Origin: Mediterranea massiliensis | Lineage (GTDB): Bacteria > Bacteroidota > Bacteroidia > Bacteroidales > Bacteroidaceae | NCBI RefSeq assembly: GCF_900128475.1 | Contig: NZ_LT635833.1 | Coordinates: forward strand, 104,003 to 137,953 | Reading direction: 5' to 3' | DNA length: 33,951 bases | In this document: piece after piece, positions 14,521-21,150 of the stretch | Layout: each line of letters opens with the position of its first letter | Numbering within the stretch: the stretch's first letter is position 1 | The notes under the pieces: generated by a model | Database searches by the model: none | The model's input: only the letters and a program-made list of their open reading frames with translations | What the model was told of the DNA's origin: nothing | Made by a program: the position numbers and the translations under genes

Positions 14521-16423
14521 GGAGAAAGAGCTGAAAGTGGAAATGCTGAATATCCACAAGGGGGAATATTTATCGGAAGCCCTAAAGAGACAAGGCTACT
14601 CCATGCTGCCAAGCAATGCCATTATTAATAAGGTAATGACAGGCGCAGGAGCTACCTACATGGAGTTGGACGAAAAGTTAAGTCCGAGAAGTTCTATCGT
14701 GGTCGAGCCGTTCAAGTCTTCGGTGGAGAACAAGGCACAGGTTTTTGTCAAGGCGCAAGGAGTATGCAAGGGCGTAAGTGACAAACGGCTTGCCGCTTAC
14801 CTTAGAAATTCCGCTATCGCACACAAGAAGATTGTCACTACTCCCGAAGGGTTTGAAAGGGTACTGAAAGTGTCCGCGAATTTGAGGATAGATATATATA
14901 GCAGCTTCTTTTTCCTGTTCGATGAAGCCGAGCATTTAACGGAAGATACAGGTTATCGCAGAAGCATATCCGCCCCGATGAGGGAGTTCTTCAAGTTCAA
15001 GGATAAAGCCCTTGTTTCAGCCACACCGCTAAAACCGAGCAAATATACTTTGGCGTTGTTTTTAAGGAATCGTTTCAAGTGGATAGAAGTCAAGCCCGAC
15101 TATGACTATCGGGAGGATATGACTTTGATAACAACCCGTAGCTTTTACAGATGCGTGACACAGGAAGTAAGTCGATTGTTGGAAAACGGTTCTCCTCATG
15201 TTTGCATTTTCTACAAGACAACGGAGGGAATCTGCAATATCGTGGAAGCCTTGTTGAGAAACGGAATAATAAATGAATCGGATTACAAGGTGTTTTGCTC
15301 GAAAGAGAGTGCAGACGAACTAAAAAGCCGATTTTTGGAACACAGCACGGACAAATTGGAATTGCCTTTGAAAAAAGTAAATTTGTTTACTTCACGATTC
15401 TTCCCGTCAATAGACATCAACTTGGCAAAGCCTTGTGATGTTCTGATTCTGTCAAATTATGACCATGTGAAACATACTTTAATCAATCCGTTCACCGAAA
15501 CCATTCAATGTCAAGGCAGATTCAGGCGTACATTCTCCAACGGGAAAAGGTACAATTCGCTTACGGTCATTGCTTCCATTCCGAACAGGCTGGAGGTTCA
15601 AACCGAAGAGGATATTGACAAGGATATTCGGACAAGGATAAAATGCTATCGGGCTATTTACAGGGAAAGAATGGAAGATGAAAATCCCGAATATTTCGAC
15701 AGGGAATTGAAGCGTATGCGACTGAATGAGGTTCTTGATTCCAAGAAAAAGAATTTGGATAGGTTCTCCATAGAACAACTGCTGCTTGACGAGCAAGTGA
15801 AAGGATATTACCAATCTGCCGAAACACTTAGACAGGCTTACGAAGCTACGGGATATTTTAATGTGGACTTTCAAGCTGAACAGGAAGAAGTCGGCGAGGA
15901 TGACATTCACAGAATCAAGGCTGCCAAAGCAAAGGAAAAATACCAGCTTATCATTGCCACATTAGAAACAATAAAAGACAATGCCGAAGCAATGCGCATA
16001 TTTCGGGCTAAGTGCGTGGAAGAAGAATGGCTTATTAAGGCTTACTTCAAATTAGGCAAAGCGACCATAGAACAGCAACGATACCTAAAAACGAAAATAG
16101 AGAAACTACTGCTGCAAGCCGAACAGGAAGAAGCCAAGCAGAAATTAGAAAGTGTGGAGTTCTTATTGGATATGAAGAATGAATTTGAGGCTGAAACGGG
16201 TAACGGTTCATACATTCCCGTACAAGGCATACTTGACAGAATTGCATCCTTGTTGACCGCCCACGGAATCACTTACTCCCGATACGGGGATGGCAAGAAA
16301 GGGACAATGTGCAAGCTATCCAAACCTCTTATCGATAAATATTTTGATATGGATTGCAGCAATCGGAATGGAGCAAGCGTGAAGTTGAACAGGTTCAAGG
16401 ATGAATTATTGAATCAACATTAA
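14513..16423 (+). CDS. SF2 (DEAD/DEAH-like) helicase-related protein
   Basis: A 636-residue protein with an SF2 helicase layout. A P-loop-like segment KVMTGAGATYMEL lies near residues 40-52, DEAE box FLFDEAEHL near 138, motif III SATPLKPS near 165, and motif VI QCQGRFRRTF near 330. The C-terminal half is charged and coiled-coil-like (about 480-570) and ends in a basic region that may bind DNA. The P-loop is non-canonical: GAGAT has Ala where GKT normally has Lys. I recall the same variant in other Bacteroidetes mobile-element helicases, so it may be a family trait. A role in island replication or in interference with other elements is possible; neither is shown. Confidence 0.72.
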   Translation: MNKEKELKVEMLNIHKGEYLSEALKRQGYSMLPSNAIINKVMTGAGATYMELDEKLSPRSSIVVEPFKSSVENKAQVFVKAQGVCKGVSDKRLAAYLRNSAIAHKKIVTTPEGFERVLKVSANLRIDIYSSFFFLFDEAEHLTEDTGYRRSISAPMREFFKFKDKALVSATPLKPSKYTLALFLRNRFKWIEVKPDYDYREDMTLITTRSFYRCVTQEVSRLLENGSPHVCIFYKTTEGICNIVEALLRNGIINESDYKVFCSKESADELKSRFLEHSTDKLELPLKKVNLFTSRFFPSIDINLAKPCDVLILSNYDHVKHTLINPFTETIQCQGRFRRTFSNGKRYNSLTVIASIPNRLEVQTEEDIDKDIRTRIKCYRAIYRERMEDENPEYFDRELKRMRLNEVLDSKKKNLDRFSIEQLLLDEQVKGYYQSAETLRQAYEATGYFNVDFQAEQEEVGEDDIHRIKAAKAKEKYQLIIATLETIKDNAEAMRIFRAKCVEEEWLIKAYFKLGKATIEQQRYLKTKIEKLLLQAEQEEAKQKLESVEFLLDMKNEFEAETGNGSYIPVQGILDRIASLLTAHGITYSRYGDGKKGTMCKLSKPLIDKYFDMDCSNRNGASVKLNRFKDELLNQH

Positions 16424-16483
16424 ACGAAGTGCGGGCGGCGCAGCCGACCGGCACTTCGTGCCGTCCGACTGCACCTCCTTTTT
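16424..16483 (+). terminator. GC-rich terminator after the helicase-like gene
   Basis: Starts right after the stop codon. ACGAAGTGC (16424-16432) pairs with GCACTTCGT (16451-16459) around an inner CGGC-GCA-GCCG hairpin; a T-tract lies at 16479-16483. Its GC-richness is out of character for the AT-rich island. Confidence 0.65.
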
Positions 16484-16762
16484 AGCCCCCTCTCACCAAG
16501 CAAAAGAAAAATGGAAATTGTCAGAAAGCTGCCCACCCTGCCAACTTGATAAATTCTATTACCCAATCTGCCCTTATTGATTGACTTGCTAACGAGTAAC
16601 ACAATACAGCATAAACGTAAGATAGTCTAACTGTAATAACACTCAAAAGTAATTCAGCGAATTGTAGTGAAGCATAAATCGTAATGGAGCAATCCAAAGC
16701 GGTATGGGCTTTGCCAATTCCAAAGTTAAATCAATCAATAATCATTTAAACAATTTATCATT
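16484..16762. other. Intergenic region without a recognised gene
   Basis: About 280 bp between the terminator and the DUF3871 gene. I see no ORF, no strong TAnnTTTG promoter and no clear hairpin. The last 30 bp before the ATG are very AT-rich. Confidence 0.5.
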
Positions 16763-17782
16763 ATGAGAAATTTAGTTATCATGCCAGCTATGGCAAACAA
16801 GCGTGAGAGAATGAATTTGGGTGAATTTGCAGAAGAAGCTACCATTATCATGGACGAACCTGTAAGACCTGCCAACCATTTCATTGAAGCCAACACGCAG
16901 GAAGTGACCTTGCATCATTTGAAACATGACTGCATTACTCCCGTGTTCGCCAAAGACAATGAACTGACCATTAACCATGCCGCATTTGTGGAAACCATAC
17001 AGGAAGCGGCACAGTCTTTCTTTAGCGGTGAAACCGTAGGACAGGCAGACATTCGTGTAAGTCACATCATTAAAGGCAGAATCCCTGAAGCTATCCATAA
17101 GCCAGCCAACCAACTTTTGGAATCTGACAAGACTATCTACTATGAAAGGGCGGCTTTCAGCATTGACATTCCAACCATTTATGAAACTATTGGAGGGAAC
17201 AAGCTGAACTTATCTATCGTAGGTGTGAGAGCTTACAATCAGATGAATCTTTATAGCAAGAAAGTCCCTGAATTGTTCCGTCTTGCACTTGGATTTAAAA
17301 ATACCGTTTGTTGTAACATGTGCATCTTTACGGACGGTTACAGGGATGATTTGAGGGCAAGCAACACCACAGAACTATACCGTGCAGCGTTGGAACTGTT
17401 TGGGAACTATAACCCAGCCAAGCATCTTTATCTGATGCAGCAATTAGGCGACACTTCCATGAGTGAACATCAATTCGCACAGATATTAGGCAAGATGCGG
17501 CTTTACCAATGCTTACCGACAGGCTATCAAAAGGCATTGCCAAGAATGTTGCTTACTGATACGCAGATTAACAGCGTAGCCAAAGCATACATCAATGACG
17601 AGAACTTTGGCAGCTTTGGAAGTGAACTTAATATGTGGAAATTTTATAATTTGCTCACGGGTGCAAATAAAAGTTCATACATTGATTCATTCTTAGACCG
17701 TTCTTTAAATGCCACTGAAATGGCTTTAGGAATCAATGCAGCTTTACATGGGGATGAGCGTTACAAATGGTTCATTGATTAA
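16763..17782 (+). CDS. DUF3871 family protein (probable)
   Basis: A 339-residue soluble protein. The segments LHHLKHDCITPVFAKDNELTINHAAF and SIVGVRAYNQMNLYSKK, the ~340-residue length and the mobile-element setting fit DUF3871, a Bacteroidetes family seen in phages and integrated elements and resembling DUF932-type phage proteins. There is no signal peptide and no catalytic motif I can name. VCCNMCIFTDGY carries three Cys close together, but no metal site can be claimed. It has its own downstream terminator, so it is probably a single-gene transcript. The family name rests on recall. Confidence 0.65.
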   Translation: MRNLVIMPAMANKRERMNLGEFAEEATIIMDEPVRPANHFIEANTQEVTLHHLKHDCITPVFAKDNELTINHAAFVETIQEAAQSFFSGETVGQADIRVSHIIKGRIPEAIHKPANQLLESDKTIYYERAAFSIDIPTIYETIGGNKLNLSIVGVRAYNQMNLYSKKVPELFRLALGFKNTVCCNMCIFTDGYRDDLRASNTTELYRAALELFGNYNPAKHLYLMQQLGDTSMSEHQFAQILGKMRLYQCLPTGYQKALPRMLLTDTQINSVAKAYINDENFGSFGSELNMWKFYNLLTGANKSSYIDSFLDRSLNATEMALGINAALHGDERYKWFID

Positions 17783-17802
17783 ATGGGCTTATTGATTGAG
17801 AG

Positions 17803-17845
17803 AGGAAAGGGCAGCTATTCAGTTAGTTGTCCTTTCTTTATTTCT
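17803..17845 (+). terminator. Terminator after the DUF3871 gene
   Basis: About 15 bp: AGGAAAGG pairs with CCTTTCTT and GCAGCTA with TAGTTGT (some G-U pairs), with a short loop and then TTTATTT. Confidence 0.75.
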
Positions 17846-17868
17846 ACTAACTTCTAAAATTTATAATT

Positions 17869-18141
17869 ATGGATAAACAGATAGATAAACTTATAGGACA
17901 TATTAGAGATTTAGAAAGCCGTTTGGGAGAGGTTGATAACAACCTTAGATATATAAAGGTGGTACAAGCATTGAAGCATTCCTTAGACAAATTGGATAAT
18001 ATGCTTAGAAACAACCAAGAATTGCAACGTAAATACCAAGCAATATATCTAAGCTACTTCTATACAGGTTGCGGATTCTCCTTTTACGACAGGGTGTGCA
18101 ACTCCATATTAGATTACAAATATGGTAACAGACCATTTTAA
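17869..18141 (+). CDS. small coiled-coil protein, 90 aa
   Basis: A 90-residue protein. Residues 1-60 form a charged helical or coiled-coil region with heptad-like hydrophobics (IDKLIGHIRDLESRLGEV, VVQALKHSLDKLDNML), followed by an aromatic C-terminal part (YLSYFYTGCGFSFYDRV). The start follows a short AT-rich leader. It may multimerise, but I do not recognise the family and no neighbour points to a role. Confidence 0.6.
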   Translation: MDKQIDKLIGHIRDLESRLGEVDNNLRYIKVVQALKHSLDKLDNMLRNNQELQRKYQAIYLSYFYTGCGFSFYDRVCNSILDYKYGNRPF

Positions 18142-18433
18142 GCAATACCATATATAATAAGGTGTGAGAAAGACATTCAGCAGGAGGAAATCTTGCAGAC
18201 TTATGACTGTTTGAGCCTCTAATATTAGGAATTTGAAGCTTAGGAATACTTGAAGTCTATAAATAAGGGTAGGTAACAAATTGAGAAATTCTGTCTTTAT
18301 AAGGGGATTTATCATTTTGATACCTGCCCCAATTTATAAAGTCAAGGTGTAAATATAGCCCATTTTATACCAGTATATATGCTTTGGAGCATGTAGAACA
18401 GGATTTATTCCAATATGACGATACTTATTCAAT
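18142..18433. other. Intergenic region with an imperfect hairpin
   Basis: No credible gene. GGGTAGGTA (18267-18275) can pair along all nine positions (one G-U) with TACCTGCCC (18321-18329) across a 45-nt loop; no T-tract follows. Confidence 0.4.
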
Positions 18434-18511
18434 ACCTTTCGTTATCTTTGCAACCAATTTCAGCAACCCATTGAGTTGGGAAGCCGAAAGGACATATTAT
18501 TAACGAAAGGT
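18434..18511. repeat. 11-bp perfect inverted repeat around a promoter
   Basis: ACCTTTCGTTA (18434-18444) and TAACGAAAGGT (18501-18511), 56 bp apart. The left arm overlaps the first two bases of the -7 box at 18443. It may be an operator, an RNA stem or the ends of a short invertible segment. Confidence 0.6.
18443..18450 (+). promoter_or_regulatory. -7 box of the attenuator leader
   Basis: TATCTTTG; start expected near 18457. No TTG at the usual -33 distance, so it may be weak or need an activator. Confidence 0.45.
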
Positions 18512-18529
18512 GTTATTGAAATTATCTTC

Positions 18530-18730
18530 CGCTAACAAATTCTCGCAAAATTTGAAACGGTACGAAGATGATAGCAATAGCACCCACACTTGGATATATA
18601 CTTACCTTATGTCTGTAAGGTTTCTATATACCCTTTGGTGTGGGTCGCTATTGTTTTATCCGTACCAAAGGCAATGCGAGAAGCCAGTTAGCGAGATAAA
18701 ACAAATAGTGTTCCCACACCTTTTTATTTT
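18530..18730 (+). ncRNA. Attenuator-like RNA with mutually exclusive hairpins
   Basis: Form 1: nested coaxial stems CGCTAAC/GTTAGCG (18530-18536/18687-18693), TTCTCGCA/TGCGAGAA (18540-18547/18675-18682), GGTACG/CGTACC (18559-18564/18661-18666), then 15 bp made by CAATAGC+ACCCACAC (18575-18589) with GTGTGGGT+GCTATTG (18638-18653, one bulge), topped by ACCTTA/TAAGGT. Form 2: the segment 18637-18660 pairs instead downstream, GGTGTGGG with CCCACACC (18713-18720) and GTTTTATC with GATAAAAC (18695-18702), plus CTATT/AATAG, followed by TTTTTATTTT. Form 2 is a terminator; form 1 excludes it. The next gene starts at 18776. Confidence 0.75.
18568..18618 (+). CDS. possible 16-residue leader peptide
   Basis: ATG at 18568 opens a short frame reading MIAIAPTLGYILTLCL, stop at 18616-18618. 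It covers the whole upstream arm of the form-1 stem and its apex, so a ribosome on it would break that stem and favour the terminator. This arrangement resembles translational attenuation; no ribosome-binding site is visible. A longer GTG-started frame (18510-18764) crosses the same region and is probably fortuitous. Confidence 0.35.
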   Translation: MIAIAPTLGYILTLCL

Positions 18731-18775
18731 AACAGCTTATCGTAGGGAACAGGTAGGCACATAACTTTTATAACA

Positions 18776-19126
18776 ATGAAAGTTACTCATACAACTCATT
18801 TTATTACGCCGCCAACGGAACTTTCAGGCAGACTGTCTGCATTAGCCGCTGTTGCAGCATTTGCTAACGCTTTAGGACTTACAGACTTGTACAACCAAGC
18901 CAAAGATGCTTACCACAAATTATCAAGCCAATGGGATACCCACGCACAGGCACAGGCTAAAGCGCAATCACATACTACATGGTTGGGCGGTGGAGATACA
19001 TATCTCGCACATCGCAGCAACGAATGGGAATGGGATTACAAAGTTTGGAATGAAATAGCTAAATCATATAACAATAATGAGCTACAAAACTCATTAAGAA
19101 AGTACTTGGATATACTGAATAAATAG
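18776..19126 (+). CDS. 116-aa protein controlled by the attenuator leader, unknown
   Basis: A 116-residue protein whose ATG is 45 bp after the leader T-tract. The N-terminal half is Ala-rich and helical (LSGRLSALAAVAAFANALGL), followed by a linker with QAQAKAQS and a Trp-rich part (NEWEWDYKVWNEI). There is no convincing signal peptide, although the helix at residues 17-36 is hydrophobic enough for membrane contact. I do not recognise it. Its position makes it the natural target of the putative attenuator. Confidence 0.6.
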   Translation: MKVTHTTHFITPPTELSGRLSALAAVAAFANALGLTDLYNQAKDAYHKLSSQWDTHAQAQAKAQSHTTWLGGGDTYLAHRSNEWEWDYKVWNEIAKSYNNNELQNSLRKYLDILNK

Positions 19127-19191
19127 ATGCGTCATGTTTACAATAGAGTTTAAGAGAAAATATAAGCACTTCAAGTTTGATAGTAATGATT

Positions 19192-19320
19192 ATGAAGCTA
19201 TTAATCCAACCATTAGATGAGAAACTGTTTGTGGTGGATGATAAACGGCAACTACATTTGCACAAAGTTTATAGTAGCTCAAATAAAGTGGATAGATTTC
19301 TTTCAAAATTCTTAGGATAA
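19192..19320 (+). CDS. possible 42-aa small protein
   Basis: ATG at 19192 to TAA at 19318-19320, encoding MKLLIQPLDEKLFVVDDKRQ and 22 further residues ending SKFLG. It fits in the gap between the 116-aa gene and the lipoprotein gene, 7 bp before the latter. A 28-codon frame starting at 19134 overlaps its beginning in another frame, so the two may be pieces of one frameshifted gene. Only codon plausibility and position support it. Confidence 0.35.
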   Translation: MKLLIQPLDEKLFVVDDKRQLHLHKVYSSSNKVDRFLSKFLG

Positions 19321-19327
19321 TACAGAT

Positions 19328-19717
19328 ATGAAATTAAATAGATTATTAGCAGCCTCTTTATTGGTTGCATTAAGCATGGGATTTGTTTCCTGTGGAGATG
19401 AGGTTACAAATGAAATAATCCAACAAGAACCTGATAATACATTGGATTTATTGATTGGTACTTGGCAGGGAACAGGTGAAGCAGAGGGTGAAACACTTAC
19501 TTTTAACAAAGACAACACCTATACAGAGCAGAATGAGAGTTATACTCAAAATGGTACATTTGAATACTTCCCTAACAGATATATGTTTGTTACCTACTAT
19601 ACAACTGATTGGGGAGAAGAGAATACTATTTATACAGTAGTTAAGATAACAGAAGAAGAACTATACATTAATGATAACGGACATAGTGATATAGTAATTT
19701 ATAAGCGTAAACAATAA
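19328..19717 (+). CDS. small lipoprotein, lipocalin-like
   Basis: A 129-residue protein with a lipoprotein signal: MKLNRLLAASLLVALSMGFV then S-C22-G-D-E, so lipidation at Cys22 is expected; the acidic residues after Cys suit surface export in Bacteroidetes. The mature part (LDLLIGTWQGTGEAEGETL, then alternating strands to the end) has the GTW start of lipocalin-like small lipoproteins. The ligand is unknown. It is followed by a clear terminator and may be expressed with the 116-aa gene upstream. A surface lipoprotein is unusual cargo among the otherwise cytoplasmic proteins of this island. Confidence 0.75.
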   Translation: MKLNRLLAASLLVALSMGFVSCGDEVTNEIIQQEPDNTLDLLIGTWQGTGEAEGETLTFNKDNTYTEQNESYTQNGTFEYFPNRYMFVTYYTTDWGEENTIYTVVKITEEELYINDNGHSDIVIYKRKQ

Positions 19718-19744
19718 GTTATATTAATTCATTAGATAAGGAAG

Positions 19745-19777
19745 CAGCATTTGAGGAAACTCTTATGCTGTTTTTCT
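19745..19777 (+). terminator. Terminator after the lipoprotein gene
   Basis: AGCAT...GAG-GAAA-CTC...ATGCT (19746-19769), then G and five Ts. Nearly the same sequence recurs at 20801-20831. Confidence 0.8.
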
Positions 19778-19807
19778 TTCATCGTAAGTTAATCTTTACT
19801 ACCTTTG
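19777..19807 (+). promoter_or_regulatory. Promoter upstream of the 203-aa gene
   Basis: TTTC (19777-19780), 19-nt spacer, TACCTTTG (19800-19807). It lies 217 bp before the ATG, giving a long 5' UTR. Confidence 0.6.
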
Positions 19808-20023
19808 CAGTACAAATAATGTGTTCTTTGGTTTAGTGTACATTGAATTATTAGACCATTAGCAGCAAACGCTTGATTGTGCATAAGAGCATTTTTAAAC
19901 GTTACAAGTCCATATAACAATATTCATACGAGTTGTGAGAACAGTTAAGAGGTGGAATCGTGGTCTGTTGATAGGCACATATCATAATCTAAATAGATAA
20001 TTAAACAATTAATTAAAAAGATT
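19808..20023 (+). other. Long leader of the 203-aa gene
   Basis: 216 nt between promoter and ATG with no gene. Possible stems are GTACA/TGTAC (19810-19814/19837-19841) and the long-range AGACCA/TGGTCT (19853-19858/19961-19966). Structure is weaker than in the other two island leaders. Confidence 0.4.
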
Positions 20024-20635
20024 ATGAGAAAAAACGAAAGTTCAAGGAGAATGTTCGATAGAACTAACTCCTTTATTATTGCATCAAATCAGGTGTCTAA
20101 AATCTCTAATGAAGAGATTGTTAAACACTTAGTAGAGGGACTCTTATTTTGTAGGGTTATATATTCTAAGGCGTTTGATGCTATATGCGATAATATTGAA
20201 AACTTAACTAAGGTTGAGTTTGTAAAAGTTACCGTAAATAGAATGGAGGACACTTCATTTAAGTTGGACTTTGAGAAAGTTACCTCGCTGAATGAATTGG
20301 CTAAATCATATTTCATCATTTATGATGTCAATACTGCCATAGCTGCATACATTTGCAAGGCGACCAACTCTAACCTATCAATAAATCCAATCTTTCGTAG
20401 GTTAAGTTATATTAATCATTTGTTGGATATAATCGGGAAGGAAACACTTCCATTAAATCCGAAGATTATAACAATACCTGACGAAGAAACTTTAGATACT
20501 TTACGGGATGAATATGACCGTAAGCAAAAGGAAGCTATGAATATAGACCTTACAGGCTACGTAGCTGAATCGACAGAGGATGTCAGATATAATCTCTTAT
20601 CTGATGATGTTGAAGAAGCTATCATTGTAGAATGA
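20024..20635 (+). CDS. 203-aa hypothetical island protein
   Basis: A 203-residue soluble protein with a basic N terminus (MRKNESSRRMFDRTNSF), a mostly helical middle (ISNEEIVKHLVEGLLFC, VNTAIAAYICKATNSN) and an acidic C terminus (SDDVEEAIIVE). No signal peptide or catalytic motif is recognised. It has its own promoter and long leader. As the last gene before attR it occupies a typical cargo position, but no function can be inferred from sequence alone. Confidence 0.6.
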   Translation: MRKNESSRRMFDRTNSFIIASNQVSKISNEEIVKHLVEGLLFCRVIYSKAFDAICDNIENLTKVEFVKVTVNRMEDTSFKLDFEKVTSLNELAKSYFIIYDVNTAIAAYICKATNSNLSINPIFRRLSYINHLLDIIGKETLPLNPKIITIPDEETLDTLRDEYDRKQKEAMNIDLTGYVAESTEDVRYNLLSDDVEEAIIVE

Positions 20636-20800
20636 TTAAAGTTGGAGGAATTTAGAGATAACTCTAAATCAAAGTAACGCAAGTTACATAATGTACATGT
20701 CCGAGACACATTATTTGTTCTTACCCAATCAGGAAAAATACCAAACAGCACGGTCTATCTACGCTTAAAATCATGCTAATCATATTTAGAAAAACAAAAC
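20636..20800. other. Intergenic region with small hairpins
   Basis: Contains the perfect hairpins ATTTAGAG-ATAA-CTCTAAAT (20650-20669) and GTAAC-GCAA-GTTAC (20674-20687), without T-tracts. No gene seen. Confidence 0.5.
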
Positions 20801-20831
20801 GGCATTTGAGAGAACTCTTATGCTGTTTTTT
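20801..20831 (+). terminator. Terminator, near-copy of the one at 19745
   Basis: GCAT...GAG-AGAA-CTC...ATGC (20802-20823), then TG and a T-run to 20831. Confidence 0.75.
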
Positions 20832-20914
20832 ATGCGGGTACAAATGTAAGATATTTCTTGCTTTATAAAGGGATTATCGGATTCATACCCCAAGCATCAA
20901 ATATTGCAATTCTA

Positions 20915-20945
20915 TTGTCTGTGTGAAGCGGAATTATTATATTTG
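20915..20945 (+). promoter_or_regulatory. Outward-facing promoter near the right end
   Basis: TTG (20915-20917), 20-nt spacer, TATATTTG (20938-20945). No gene follows within the island; in a circularised element it would point through attP toward the integrase. Confidence 0.5.
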
Positions 20946-20948
20946 TAA

Positions 20949-20965
20949 TGTGGTTTTAAACCACA
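20949..20965. promoter_or_regulatory. 17-bp palindrome next to the outward promoter
   Basis: TGTGGTTT-T-AAACCACA, perfect apart from the central base. It sits where transcription would begin, so it may be an operator. Confidence 0.5.
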
Positions 20966-21013
20966 ATGAGATTATTAACTTTATTATTAATTCATTCTTG
21001 GTTGTTGGCTACA

Positions 21014-21034
21014 AAGTCAACCATAAAGTCAACC
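21014..21034. promoter_or_regulatory. Right integrase arm-type sites (two copies)
   Basis: AAGTCAACC at 21014-21022 and 21026-21034, spaced exactly 12 bp like the copies at the left end. Confidence 0.7.
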
Positions 21035-21083
21035 AATAGTAAAAGAGAATCCTACAATACTGATAATCAAAGATTATTACGCT

Positions 21084-21148
21084 TTAGAGTACGCGTCTGG
21101 GGGGCGTGTGGTCGCTGGTTCGAATCCAGTCACCCCGACTGGTGAAAA
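21084..21148 (+). repeat. attR, right 65-bp repeat and truncated tRNA-Pro
   Basis: Identical to 12538-12602. It lacks the first 20 nt of the tRNA, including the acceptor 5' strand, so it cannot fold as a tRNA; it is the displaced original 3' end. Confidence 0.93.
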
Positions 21149-21150
21149 TG

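Larger units (their letters stand above)
12538..21148. mobile_element. tRNA-Pro-integrated island, ~8.6 kb including both att repeats
   Basis: Bounded by exact 65-bp direct repeats (12538-12602 and 21084-21148) covering most of tRNA-Pro. It contains a tyrosine integrase next to the left end, matched arm-type sites at both ends, and base composition clearly more AT-rich than both flanks. Cargo: SF2-helicase-like protein, probable DUF3871 protein, lipoprotein, several small unknown proteins and two highly structured leaders. No relaxase, type IV secretion, capsid, portal or reverse transcriptase gene is visible, so transfer would need a helper. Confidence 0.92.

Noticed and set aside
16772..17113. 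113-codon antisense frame
   Set aside because: It overlaps the DUF3871 gene fully and has no recognisable domain.
18510..18764. 84-codon frame starting with GTG
   Set aside because: It runs through both alternative hairpins and past the terminator T-tract; the paired arms explain the sequence better. The 16-codon ORF in another frame fits the structure.
20966..21143. Frame of about 59 codons reading through attR
   Set aside because: It starts behind the outward promoter, but more than a third of it is tRNA sequence and the rest is arm sites; no sign of protein coding.
21084..21148. Second functional tRNA-Pro gene
   Set aside because: The 5' acceptor strand and part of the D arm are missing; it is the displaced tRNA 3' end at attR.
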